Of a DNA stretch of 64,000 nt, positions 17,866 through 25,308 are shown piece after piece. The notes beneath the pieces were generated by a model, which saw nothing but the letters and a program-made list of their open reading frames with translations, searched no databases and had not been told where the DNA came from. A program made the position numbers and the translations under genes. Every line of letters starts with the position of its first letter. Position 1 is the first letter of the stretch. Source of the DNA: a bacterium (lineage in GTDB: Bacteria > NPL-UPA2 > JAUVJM01). Location: NCBI GenBank assembly GCA_030606215.1, contig JAUWGW010000003.1, positions 57,683 through 121,682 of the forward strand. The letters run 5' to 3'.

Positions 17866-19179
17866 TTATTGCTTTAAAAACAGTTCTATAACCGGCACGG
17901 CTACATCTGGTTTTTGTACTGGTAGAACCAATGTCAGAGTTTTAGAGTTTATTTTTTCAGACATGGAAGAATGTTCTTTTTCCATATTATGTTTTTCTAT
18001 TTTTATTTCAGAACCGTCGTTCAGTAATTGCGCATACTCAACCTTATCTGCCATATTATCAAGGTGAATGTGTTTAAATGGCCATGAAAAAATGTGCAGG
18101 TAAAGGCGATTACCATTCTGGGTGAACCTGTGGTCCTGAGGCGTTTTAAACTCACTCTGGGTTGCACCATAAATAGAACGTGAATGCAGCTTCATCCATT
18201 CACCTATGTCACTGAGTCTTTCCAGCGCTTTTGGCTCAAATTCACCTCTTGCTGTAGGTCCAACATTCAATATCATGTTTCCGCCCTTGGAGACTGTATC
18301 AATCAGCATCTTGATAAGCATTTCTGATGATTTCCATGCAAGATAGTTATCCCCAAAACTTCCAGAGCTATCTCTGTGATAACCCCAGCTTCCGTTCAAT
18401 GTCTGGCACACTTCCCATACAACAGGCTTGCCATCCATGTGAACCCAGCCACTTGGTTGAAATTGCTCAGGAGTGTAAAGATCCTGCGGAATTTCTGTTC
18501 TGTTATTTATGACTACATCCGGCATTAACTCACGAATCATTTTTATAAGTTTCTCGGATTGCCAGTCTTCTCTCCCTTTTCCCTTCATTCCGAGATATTC
18601 CTGTTGTGAGTAGGAAAAATCAAAGAATAAAACATCAATCTTTCCGAATTGTGTCATCAGTTCCCGAACCTGACCGTGCAGATACTCAGCATACTTTTTT
18701 ATATCGCGGTCTTTTGCCTGTTTTTTGAATTCCTCATCATCGCGCTGTGGATGAATCCCGTCTATCGGGAACTCTGGGTGATGCCAGTCAATAAGGGAAT
18801 AATATAAACCTATTTTAATTCCCTCTTTCCTGAAGGCTTCAACAAAGGGCGTAAGAAGGTCACGCTTTGCAGGAGTATTCGTTGCTTTGTAATCAGTAAG
18901 TTTTGAATCCCATAAGCAAAATCCATCGTGGTGTTTTGTTGTTATGACAGCATACTTCATCCCTGCATCTTTTGCAGCTTTTGCCCAGACTTCGGGAACA
19001 TATAAATCAGGGTCAAAGTGGTCAAAGTATTTTCGATACTCCTCATCTGTTATTTTCTCATAGTTCTTAACCCATTCATGTCGTGCGGCGACTGAGTAAA
19101 TACCCCAGTGAATGAATAAGCCAAAGCGGTCATGAACAAACCAATCTGTTTTGCCCGGTGTAGATCCAGGTTTAAGCAT
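17866..19179 (-). CDS. Alpha-L-fucosidase (GH29)
   Basis: The 437-residue protein matches GH29: RFGLFIHWGIYSVAARHEW near the N-terminus, KYAVITTKHHDGFCLWDS, IGLYYSLIDWHHP, and VLFFDFSY whose Asp is the expected nucleophile, then MILNVGPTARGE. The enzyme removes alpha-L-fucose from glycans. No signal peptide is seen, so it probably acts in the cytoplasm on imported oligosaccharides. The start at 19179 is chosen because GGGAGG precedes it; an upstream in-frame start at 19215 would overlap the neighbouring gene. Confidence 0.92.
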   Translation of the reverse strand: MLKPGSTPGKTDWFVHDRFGLFIHWGIYSVAARHEWVKNYEKITDEEYRKYFDHFDPDLYVPEVWAKAAKDAGMKYAVITTKHHDGFCLWDSKLTDYKATNTPAKRDLLTPFVEAFRKEGIKIGLYYSLIDWHHPEFPIDGIHPQRDDEEFKKQAKDRDIKKYAEYLHGQVRELMTQFGKIDVLFFDFSYSQQEYLGMKGKGREDWQSEKLIKMIRELMPDVVINNRTEIPQDLYTPEQFQPSGWVHMDGKPVVWEVCQTLNGSWGYHRDSSGSFGDNYLAWKSSEMLIKMLIDTVSKGGNMILNVGPTARGEFEPKALERLSDIGEWMKLHSRSIYGATQSEFKTPQDHRFTQNGNRLYLHIFSWPFKHIHLDNMADKVEYAQLLNDGSEIKIEKHNMEKEHSSMSEKINSKTLTLVLPVQKPDVAVPVIELFLKQ

Positions 19180-19192
19180 TGTATTATCCTCC

Positions 19193-19552
19193 CTATAACT
19201 TGTTGTCTTTGCCACCGTTAAGGGCGAGAAAGCTGTCTCTATCCATCAGGATCAGTGCCTTCATCAGCTTCTCGTTCTCCAGATAGCCCGGTCTGTCTTT
19301 CACATAGAGCATGCAGAGCATCTCTTTGAAACGCATTAGCTCGCCAAGTCTTCTTGCGCCCTCAAGAGCTTCCACCGTCAGGAATAGAAGTTCAAGAGCT
19401 CTCTCATAGCACCTTTTTACCTCGGAGAAATCCTCCGCCTTTACCCATTTTCCTGCGCGGTTCATCTCCGTGGCAATCATGAGAACTTGCTTGGAAAAGG
19501 GGAATTCCCTCCATCTCTCAACCGTCAGCTCTCTGTGATACTTAAGTTTCAT
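19193..19552 (-). CDS. Small helical protein paired with DUF5674 (function unknown)
   Basis: The 119-residue protein is predicted largely alpha-helical with alternating charged and hydrophobic residues (VKRCYERALELLFLTVEALE). I do not recognise the family. Its ATG lies inside the end of the DUF5674 gene (11-base overlap), so translation is coupled. Two small overlapping genes behind one promoter look like a toxin-antitoxin or similar two-component accessory module, but no catalytic motif is visible. Confidence 0.7.
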   Translation of the reverse strand: MKLKYHRELTVERWREFPFSKQVLMIATEMNRAGKWVKAEDFSEVKRCYERALELLFLTVEALEGARRLGELMRFKEMLCMLYVKDRPGYLENEKLMKALILMDRDSFLALNGGKDNKL

Positions 19553-19889
19553 AATCAATTAACCTGTCAACTATACGCTTTATCTTATCCCGGATAGCAG
19601 AATCCTCAACCTCCATGGAGGAGTTCTCCTGATGGGGACGGATATTAATAAGAGCAGTGTACTCTATAAATTCATCCTGCTTCCTGAAAGGGTATAGATT
19701 GATGCCCCACAAATCTTCCTGGTTCGAACCCTGTTTGAGGAGGTAAGCCTCCAGGTCCGCATGCAGTTCCGCATCAACAGCAATCAGTCCCTTTCCCACG
19801 TCTACGACTACCTTGGTGACCGACTTGAAATAGCTCAGATGGTTCTCAACCAGTTGTTTCCTTGTGATTCTCTGACGTATAGTCTCCAT
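19542..19889 (-). CDS. DUF5674 family protein
   Basis: The 115-residue protein has the DUF5674 signatures as I recall them: KVVVDVGKGLIAVDAELHAD, LKQGSNQEDLWGINLYPF, ALINIRPHQENSSM, and a C-terminal IRDKIKRIVDRLI helix. Members are small proteins of unknown biochemical role, often beside short helical partners. Here the partner gene overlaps its stop. A strong promoter lies upstream within an 85-base block that also occurs before fic. Confidence 0.8.
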   Translation of the reverse strand: METIRQRITRKQLVENHLSYFKSVTKVVVDVGKGLIAVDAELHADLEAYLLKQGSNQEDLWGINLYPFRKQDEFIEYTALINIRPHQENSSMEVEDSAIRDKIKRIVDRLIDYET

Positions 19890-19919
19890 GACTGAATATG
19901 TTATATCTCCCCTGCTCTA

Positions 19920-20004
19920 TTTTACCTCTCCACAACTGTTTATGATTATAGGGGCTAACCACAGTGAAATCAAGAAAATTACAAAAAGACCTTAATTGAA
20001 TTTT
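19920..20004. repeat. 85-bp direct repeat, copy 1 (upstream of DUF5674)
   Basis: This block matches 22195-22279 at 82 of 85 positions in the same orientation. Both copies lie directly before a leftward accessory gene and contain the same promoter. Confidence 0.9.
19945..19973 (-). promoter_or_regulatory. Promoter of the DUF5674 module, within the 85-bp repeat
   Basis: On the minus strand TTGATT and TATAAT are separated by exactly 17 bases. The leader to the start codon is about 50 bases. Confidence 0.75.
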
Positions 20005-20006
20005 TT

Positions 20007-20035
20007 CTGACAAAGTCACTTTTTTGTGGTATAAT
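20007..20035 (+). promoter_or_regulatory. Orphan rightward promoter-like sequence
   Basis: CTGACA and TATAAT are separated by 17 bases, pointing into a gap of about 100 bases that has no ORF longer than ten codons before the converging ATPase gene. It could make a small or antisense RNA, or be a remnant. Confidence 0.4.
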
Positions 20036-20107
20036 TTAAAGTAGTAAGATGAGATCAGTCAGTGAGGAAAGTCATTGTTGAGTGTAGTAGAAAAGTGAAT
20101 TTCCTAC

Positions 20108-20133
20108 TCCTTGAAAGCTTGGATTACAGGTCA
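20108..20133 (-). pseudogene. Possible degenerate remnant of the pgk 3' end
   Basis: Read on the minus strand this encodes PVIQAFKE and a stop, against the pgk end PVIQALKKKAS. Fifteen of 16 bases match (20116-20131 against 23042-23057). The match is short and could be chance. Confidence 0.3.
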
Positions 20134-20143
20134 TCCCTTTTTT

Positions 20144-21283
20144 CTATATAGATATATTTCTCTGGAGCCATATTTTAAAAAACGGATCTGCAATATAATA
20201 TTCTGCCTCATCCTTATGCACCATGCCATTTTTTATCAAGGCCCTTAGTGATGCCTGCACTGATGAACTTGTACCTAAGTTATACTTAAGGACCGAATCC
20301 TTGGAAAAAACCTCTTTTGTTTGCGAAAGGGCATAAAGAACAGACCTCTGGTGCAGACTTGCCGAATCATATAAACTAAAAAAGAGCTCGTTTTGTGTGT
20401 GCATTATTGTATCTATCGCTTTTGTTATAGCTTCATTACTTACCTTGTGTTTTGCCAGTGACCAGACATTAAAAGATAGTAGCTGAATGTTATATGGAAT
20501 ATTGCTTGAAAGCTCTACAATCTCCTGAGCCAGTTCTTTCGGAATAACCTTTCCAGAATTGCGAAAACGCCTTCTTACAAAATTTTCCATTTGTTTCCTA
20601 TCTATCACCGAGATAGGATAAACTGCCGCAGATTTATAAAGAGCTCTCTCGGAGTTATTGAACATATCCGTAATCATGTGCGTTTTGCTTCCCATGAATA
20701 TGTAGCAAACATCATTATGGTGCTGAATAAACGAGCGCACTTTTCGTTCAAAAGCTTTTCCATCTAAGCCTTCTATCTCCTGAAATTCATCAAATACCAC
20801 CACCACTCTCTTTTTATAAGAAAAGGCTATTTTTTGCGGCATTTCAAAAACTTCTTCCAGAGTTCTTTCTAAATTAGCTCTGGTCTTGGAGAAATCGAAA
20901 GATACTTTCCATATTCCACTCTGGTCAACCTCAAAACTCGGCACAATTCTTCTAAAGAATCTTGATATTTTCTCCAACCTTTCTTTCCTTGTGATAAGGG
21001 CATTACTGATACTGTTGGAGTAAACCTCAATGAATTGTGCTTGTGAAGTTGCCTTCTGAATATCTACATAAACAGCAATAACTTCTTTTCTTTTTGCCAG
21101 TGCCTCCATTACATTTTTAATAAGTGAGGTTTTACCCAGCCGCCTGTATGAGTAAATGAATAGATTTTGTCCAGCTTTAATATGCTCGGCAATATCTTTA
21201 ATTTCCCTTTCTCTATTAGCAAAACAATCTCCTGTAACTACCTCTCCAAATTTGAAAGGATTGGACTGGATAGACATTCCCAT
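20144..21283 (-). CDS. AAA+/STAND-type ATPase (archaeal-ATPase-like, ATPase_2 family)
   Basis: The 379-residue protein has a Walker A-like YSYRRLGKTSLI near residue 45, Walker B VVVVFDEFQEI, a sensor-like IFMGSKTHM, and a C-terminal winged-helix region ending DPFFKIWLQR. This is the layout of the ATP-binding archaeal-ATPase-like proteins widespread in accessory regions, with no defined substrate. The second ATG (21277) sits nine bases after GGAG and is a likely alternative start. An inverted repeat (21310-21342) precedes it. Its neighbours are the fic gene and toxin-antitoxin genes. Confidence 0.82.
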   Translation of the reverse strand: MGMSIQSNPFKFGEVVTGDCFANREREIKDIAEHIKAGQNLFIYSYRRLGKTSLIKNVMEALAKRKEVIAVYVDIQKATSQAQFIEVYSNSISNALITRKERLEKISRFFRRIVPSFEVDQSGIWKVSFDFSKTRANLERTLEEVFEMPQKIAFSYKKRVVVVFDEFQEIEGLDGKAFERKVRSFIQHHNDVCYIFMGSKTHMITDMFNNSERALYKSAAVYPISVIDRKQMENFVRRRFRNSGKVIPKELAQEIVELSSNIPYNIQLLSFNVWSLAKHKVSNEAITKAIDTIMHTQNELFFSLYDSASLHQRSVLYALSQTKEVFSKDSVLKYNLGTSSSVQASLRALIKNGMVHKDEAEYYIADPFFKIWLQRNISI

Positions 21284-21309
21284 AATCTCCTTAACTACAC
21301 CAACTTGCT

Positions 21310-21342
21310 TTATACTATTTACTATAATGCAATTTAGTATAA
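21310..21342. promoter_or_regulatory. Inverted repeat upstream of the ATPase gene (possible operator)
   Basis: TTATACTA (21310-21317) and TAGTATAA (21335-21342) are perfect 8-base arms 17 bases apart, about 27 bases before the start codon. A TTGACA is located further upstream on the minus strand. Confidence 0.4.
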
Positions 21343-21426
21343 TACACCTGCAATGTCAAGAGAAATTTTATAGCTACAAGTTTCACACCAAATATTTTGC
21401 CGGAAGAGGAGGGAGAGAAAATTGCT

Positions 21427-22179
21427 CTATTTTAACTCTTTTACAAGTCTTAAGTATTCTCTCAGGCTTTCACATACCATGCTTGAGATAAAATTTACGA
21501 ACAGTTGATTGTCCGTTCTATTTGCCCTTCTCAAAGCATTTATATAATCGTTTCTTAGTATTGGGGGAATTATTGTTATAACATAGCCCGTTTGCAATAG
21601 AGCTAAATTCATTAGAAGCCTTGCAGTTCTACCGTTTCCATCTACAAATGGGTGTATATCAGCTAATTCTTTATGGAGAATAGCTGAGTATTCTATAGAG
21701 TGATATTTTCTTTTAAGTTCTGGAATCCTGTTAACAAATTTCTCCATCAATCCCTTTATTTTATCAGGAGCAGGCGGGATGTAGTCTGAGCCTGTTATGA
21801 TAACTTTGACCTTCCTATATATCCCCGCATTATCAGGTGCAATACGATAGTAAAATAGCCTGTGTAAATCCAAGATGTCCTTTTCTGTTATGGTCTTGCC
21901 CTTAGCAAGTTTATACAGCAGGTCGTAAGCTTCACTATGTCCCATAGCCTCATAATGGTCTTTTAATGGTTTCCCCCCGATAGTTATACCATCTTCCAGA
22001 ACTATCTTAGTTTCTGTTTCCGTTAGGGAGTTGCCCTCCAAGGCATTGCTTGAATAGGTTAAGCCTATTCTGTAATACTCCTTTAATTGCTTTAAAATGT
22101 TTCTTGATAGAGGTCTATATTTATCCAGTTCCTTTTTAAGTTCATCTGCTTCCTTTATTCTATTTGTGAAGTTTATCAT
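21427..22179 (-). CDS. Fic family protein (self-inhibited AMPylator type)
   Basis: The 250-residue protein contains the Fic core HPFVDGNGRTAR, with His as base and the GNGR loop for nucleotide phosphates, and a flap ITGSDYIPPAP. An N-terminal SSNALEGN matches the inhibitory-helix motif S/T-xxx-E-G/N, so the activity is probably restrained within one chain. Fic enzymes transfer AMP or similar groups to target proteins. The start at 22179 is preceded by GAGGAG and lies just after the 85-bp promoter repeat; the longer ORF would read through the promoter. Confidence 0.92.
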   Translation of the reverse strand: MINFTNRIKEADELKKELDKYRPLSRNILKQLKEYYRIGLTYSSNALEGNSLTETETKIVLEDGITIGGKPLKDHYEAMGHSEAYDLLYKLAKGKTITEKDILDLHRLFYYRIAPDNAGIYRKVKVIITGSDYIPPAPDKIKGLMEKFVNRIPELKRKYHSIEYSAILHKELADIHPFVDGNGRTARLLMNLALLQTGYVITIIPPILRNDYINALRRANRTDNQLFVNFISSMVCESLREYLRLVKELK

Positions 22180-22194
22180 AACCACTCCTCTTAT

Positions 22195-22279
22195 TTTTAC
22201 CTCTCCACAATTGTTTATGATTATAGGGGCTAACCACAGTGAAATCAAGAAAATTACAAAAAGATCTTAATCGAATTTT
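22195..22279. repeat. 85-bp direct repeat, copy 2 (upstream of fic)
   Basis: This copy matches 19920-20004 with three transitions and fills nearly the entire gap between the RelE stop and the fic start. Confidence 0.9.
22220..22248 (-). promoter_or_regulatory. Promoter of fic, within the 85-bp repeat
   Basis: The same TTGATT-17-TATAAT pair as upstream of DUF5674, with a leader of about 34 bases to the fic start. Confidence 0.75.
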
Positions 22280-22280
22280 C

Positions 22281-22613
22281 TTAAGTTTTTTGTATTCTCC
22301 TGAGTACACGTGCCTGAAGAAGTTCCTGAAGGTCCCGGCGGCCATCAAATATGCCTATGACATAAAGATTTTTGTCTTGCTGAAGGTAGACGATTCTATA
22401 CGGCTTATAAAATACTTCTCTGTATTCGTAAGTATTTATTCTCTTTAATTCAGGTACTATCCTTCCTCTTTGAGGTGCTTTGCCAAGGCTTAGGATAGTG
22501 GTCTTCAGGCGGAGAAAGATATGTTCAGCGGCTTCGGGCGGGTCGTGTTCCTCAATATAGTTGCAGATTTCTTCTATATCAAGTTCAGCATCTATGGTTA
22601 GATAGACATTCAC
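22281..22613 (-). CDS. Type II toxin, RelE/ParE family
   Basis: The 110-residue protein resembles RelE/ParE toxins: a helical N-terminus (ELDIEEICNYIEEHDPPEAAEH), LGKAPQRGRIVPEL, and the strand pair REVFYKPYRIVYLQQD followed by VIGIFDGRRDLQEL. RelE-type toxins cleave mRNA at the ribosome and ParE types poison gyrase; the sequence alone does not separate them. Its start overlaps the antitoxin stop (ATGA), the classic coupled layout. Confidence 0.88.
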   Translation of the reverse strand: MNVYLTIDAELDIEEICNYIEEHDPPEAAEHIFLRLKTTILSLGKAPQRGRIVPELKRINTYEYREVFYKPYRIVYLQQDKNLYVIGIFDGRRDLQELLQARVLRRIQKT

Positions 22614-22891
22614 TTTTTCTGAACACGCCTGCGACGATTAATATTTGTAAATGCCTTCACAGCCGGCTTAATTTCACCAGATGTTATAGCAGATATGCCC
22701 ATAGCTGCTATTTTAAGCATAGTTAAGGAGTCTTGGATTTTCTGATATGATTGTATATCTTGAACAACCATTTTAGCTTCACCATTATGGGTGATAAACA
22801 TTGGACTATGGGATTCAGAAACCCTTGACAGGACATCAGATGCGTGTGTTTTAAGATAGGTAATAGGTTTGATGTTCTTGCTTAGCGTCAT
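22610..22891 (-). CDS. Antitoxin, Phd/YefM family
   Basis: The 93-residue protein begins with a Phd/YefM-type fold (SKNIKPITYLKTHASDVLSR, PMFITHNGEAKMVVQDIQSY), which dimerises and binds DNA. A C-terminal tail would wrap the toxin, and the extreme end is Arg-rich (NINRRRRVQKK). It precedes and overlaps the RelE-like gene. It likely represses its own promoter. Confidence 0.88.
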   Translation of the reverse strand: MTLSKNIKPITYLKTHASDVLSRVSESHSPMFITHNGEAKMVVQDIQSYQKIQDSLTMLKIAAMGISAITSGEIKPAVKAFTNINRRRRVQKK

Positions 22892-22916
22892 GTTTTTCTC
22901 CCTCCTTTCACCTAAT

Positions 22917-22945
22917 ATGGTATCTTATTTAGGACCAAAGGTCAA
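22917..22945 (-). promoter_or_regulatory. Candidate promoter of the Phd/RelE pair
   Basis: On the minus strand TTGACC and TACCAT are 17 bases apart, about 25 bases before the antitoxin start codon. Confidence 0.5.
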
Positions 22946-23020
22946 GGAGAAAAAACACAACAAAATGAAGTCAAAGAGTTAGGAAGATTGAATTATCGTA
23001 TTGGTATGACCTTGTTGAGT

Positions 23021-24262
23021 TTAACTGGCCTTCTTTTTAAGAGCTTGAATTACAGGTAGCCTTTCGCCAGACAGAAATCTAACAAGCCCTCCTCCAGCAG
23101 TGCAGATATAGGATATTCTCTTATCCACGCCAAATTTCTTCGCGGCGGCAATTGTATCTCCGCCACCGATGACGGAGAAAGCTTTTGAATCTGCTGCATT
23201 CTCCCATAGAGTACGTGTTCCATAAGCTGATGTATCTTCTTCATAAATTCCTGCAGGGCCGTTCATAAAAATTGTTCCGGCTTTTAATATGAGACCATTA
23301 TATTTCTCAACGGTTTTTGCTCCGATATCCACAATTAGACCATCTGCCGGCAGGGAGGATTTATCCATCTCCACCCTTCTATTTCCCTTCACAATTGCCA
23401 CATCTTCAGGATACGTCAGTTTCCCGGGATATTTTTTAAGGAGCTTTTCAGCTACAGGAATAAACTCATTAAGATGCTTTTCTTTAATAAAATCTTCAGT
23501 GGTTTTCCCAAGGTTGTAACCGGAAGCCAGGAGCATTATCTCTCCTACCAAACCACCTGTCAGAACACTGTCCGCTGACCCATTCTCCAGAACCTTCTCC
23601 ATCATTTTGAAAGCATCAAGTATTTTTGCGCCTCCGAGAAGAAATAAGCATGGTCGCTCAGGGTTTTCTTTTACTCGCGTGAGAACTTTCAACTCTTCTT
23701 CAAAAAGTCTCCCGCAGCCGGAAGGCAAAACTTCAGGGAAACCGACGAGTGATGGTTCTGAACGGTGGACGCAGGCAAAAGCATCGCAGAGATAAATATC
23801 AGCTAATGGTGAAAGTTTTTTCACAAGGATAGTCTGTGCCTGTTCCTTTGGTGATAGTTTCACCTGCTTTTCAAAAATTATTGTTTCTTCAGTGTGAATA
23901 CGAATATTCTCAAGAAGGAGAATCTCACCATTCTGGAGATTCCGGATAGATTCTCTTGCTGTTGGTCCCACTACATCATCAATAAACTTCACTTCCCTGC
24001 CGAGAAATTCTGTTAGTATCTTTCCGTGTTCCTCAAGAGATGTGAAATTCTGGTAGTCCATAGGGTCAGCCTGATGCGCAAGTAAGACTATCCTGGCTTT
24101 CTTATCAGACAATTCTTTGATTGTAGGCAGGCTTCTCCTTATCCTCGTATCATCCCCCATTTTCTTGGTTTTAATGTCAACAGGACAGTTTATATCAATT
24201 CTGAGTAAGACTACCTTACCACTTACATCAATATCGTCCAGTGTTTTGATTCTGGCAATCAT
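23021..24262 (-). CDS. pgk: Phosphoglycerate kinase, divergent
   Basis: The 413-residue protein has PGK landmarks in divergent form: VVLLRIDINCPVD at the N-terminus, DDTRIRRSLPTI, LAHQADP, LLLENIRIHTEE, CDAFACVHRSEPS, MNGPAGIYEE, VIGGGDTIAAAK and CTAGGGLVRFLSGERLPVI. It interconverts 1,3-bisphosphoglycerate and 3-phosphoglycerate with ATP gain. The sequence looks closer to archaeal PGKs than to typical bacterial ones, matching the type II GAPDH gene 17 bases upstream. The 3' end may have been altered by the accessory cluster that follows. Confidence 0.92.
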   Translation of the reverse strand: MIARIKTLDDIDVSGKVVLLRIDINCPVDIKTKKMGDDTRIRRSLPTIKELSDKKARIVLLAHQADPMDYQNFTSLEEHGKILTEFLGREVKFIDDVVGPTARESIRNLQNGEILLLENIRIHTEETIIFEKQVKLSPKEQAQTILVKKLSPLADIYLCDAFACVHRSEPSLVGFPEVLPSGCGRLFEEELKVLTRVKENPERPCLFLLGGAKILDAFKMMEKVLENGSADSVLTGGLVGEIMLLASGYNLGKTTEDFIKEKHLNEFIPVAEKLLKKYPGKLTYPEDVAIVKGNRRVEMDKSSLPADGLIVDIGAKTVEKYNGLILKAGTIFMNGPAGIYEEDTSAYGTRTLWENAADSKAFSVIGGGDTIAAAKKFGVDKRISYICTAGGGLVRFLSGERLPVIQALKKKAS

Positions 24263-24279
24263 CTTTCACCCCTATGGAC

Positions 24280-25308
24280 TTATTTAAGCCCCAGGCATTT
24301 ATTGGTGTGTGCGATTGCTTCATCGCCCGTTTCTTCCATGCTTAACAGACATCGGATGGCATCTATATTCTCGGGAATTACAATAACCTCCTGCGGTATC
24401 ATATTGATGGAGTAGACTCTGAAACCATCGTGGTCAATATAAATTGTTTCCTCCCAAACCGGGACTTCATACATGTCCCCTCTCTCAGAACCCATATCCC
24501 TGCAGTAATCAAATATGTGCGAGGTGGATATGAATCCGTCCTTTAATCGGAAGAGTCTTATGCGCGGCTCGTTACGGAACATCTCAATTACTTCTTCTTT
24601 AGTAGTCTTTTTCTTCACATCAAAGATCATCGTTGTTGCGTGCCCATGGCAAACAGGCGCTGTTACAACAGCAGTAACAACTTTTATATCAGGGCTTATG
24701 AAAGAAAAGTCCTCTGCCTGGTGGCTGGGTATCTCTACGGGCAAAAGCGCATCTACGGGACCCTTATGGGTTTCAGAGACATCTGCCGCCCTTCTGATAA
24801 TCATGCAGACCATCTCTTTAAGACCGAGCGCGCGGTCACAGGTAAAAGCCTGCCGAGCTATACCCATTGTGTTACAGGAAAGCATCTGCACATACTTTAA
24901 CCCTTTGCACTTATCATAGTTTGCCATAGGGTGTAGGAGATTCTCCCCCACGCCATATTTTTCTCCCGCCTGGAATATCGCCGGCACATCGTATTTCATG
25001 TACATTTCTTTGTTCTTTTCGCCAATTCCTGGTGAAGTAGCGTCAATTACGATGTCTACCTCCTTTAACAGGTCTTCCATAAGACCCTTCACAGGGATAC
25101 CGCTATTTTTCATATCAGAGAGTTTCTCTTTCAAAGCGCAGTAGATAGGATAGCCTTTGCCTGATTCTACAAGAGCGCGCACCGGGAGAGTAGCCGCTAC
25201 GTCAACAACTCCCATAAGTTCCATATCATCCTGTTTAACAACGCCATCTGCAATTCTCTCACCGATTGTCCCGTAACCAACGATTGCAACCATCTTTTTT
25301 TCACTCAT
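24280..25308 (-). CDS. Type II (archaeal-type) glyceraldehyde-3-phosphate dehydrogenase
   Basis: The 342-residue protein begins with the nucleotide-binding VGYGTIGERIADGV and contains the catalytic Cys in MLSCNTMGIAR, DVSETHKGPVDALLP, and ICHGHATTM-like PVCHGHATTM. This is the archaeal type II GAPDH, which phosphorylates glyceraldehyde 3-phosphate oxidatively and is unrelated in close sequence to bacterial GapA. It overlaps the Cys-cluster protein stop (ATGA) and precedes pgk. GGAGGGG supports the start at 25308; an upstream in-frame start at 25356 lies in the neighbouring gene. Confidence 0.9.
   Translation of the reverse strand: MSEKKMVAIVGYGTIGERIADGVVKQDDMELMGVVDVAATLPVRALVESGKGYPIYCALKEKLSDMKNSGIPVKGLMEDLLKEVDIVIDATSPGIGEKNKEMYMKYDVPAIFQAGEKYGVGENLLHPMANYDKCKGLKYVQMLSCNTMGIARQAFTCDRALGLKEMVCMIIRRAADVSETHKGPVDALLPVEIPSHQAEDFSFISPDIKVVTAVVTAPVCHGHATTMIFDVKKKTTKEEVIEMFRNEPRIRLFRLKDGFISTSHIFDYCRDMGSERGDMYEVPVWEETIYIDHDGFRVYSINMIPQEVIVIPENIDAIRCLLSMEETGDEAIAHTNKCLGLK

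Noticed and set aside
20144-22891. A transposon or integrase carrying the Fic/RelE/ATPase cluster
   Set aside because: No transposase, integrase, tRNA attachment site or terminal inverted repeat was found; only direct repeats in promoter regions and a weak pgk-like remnant.
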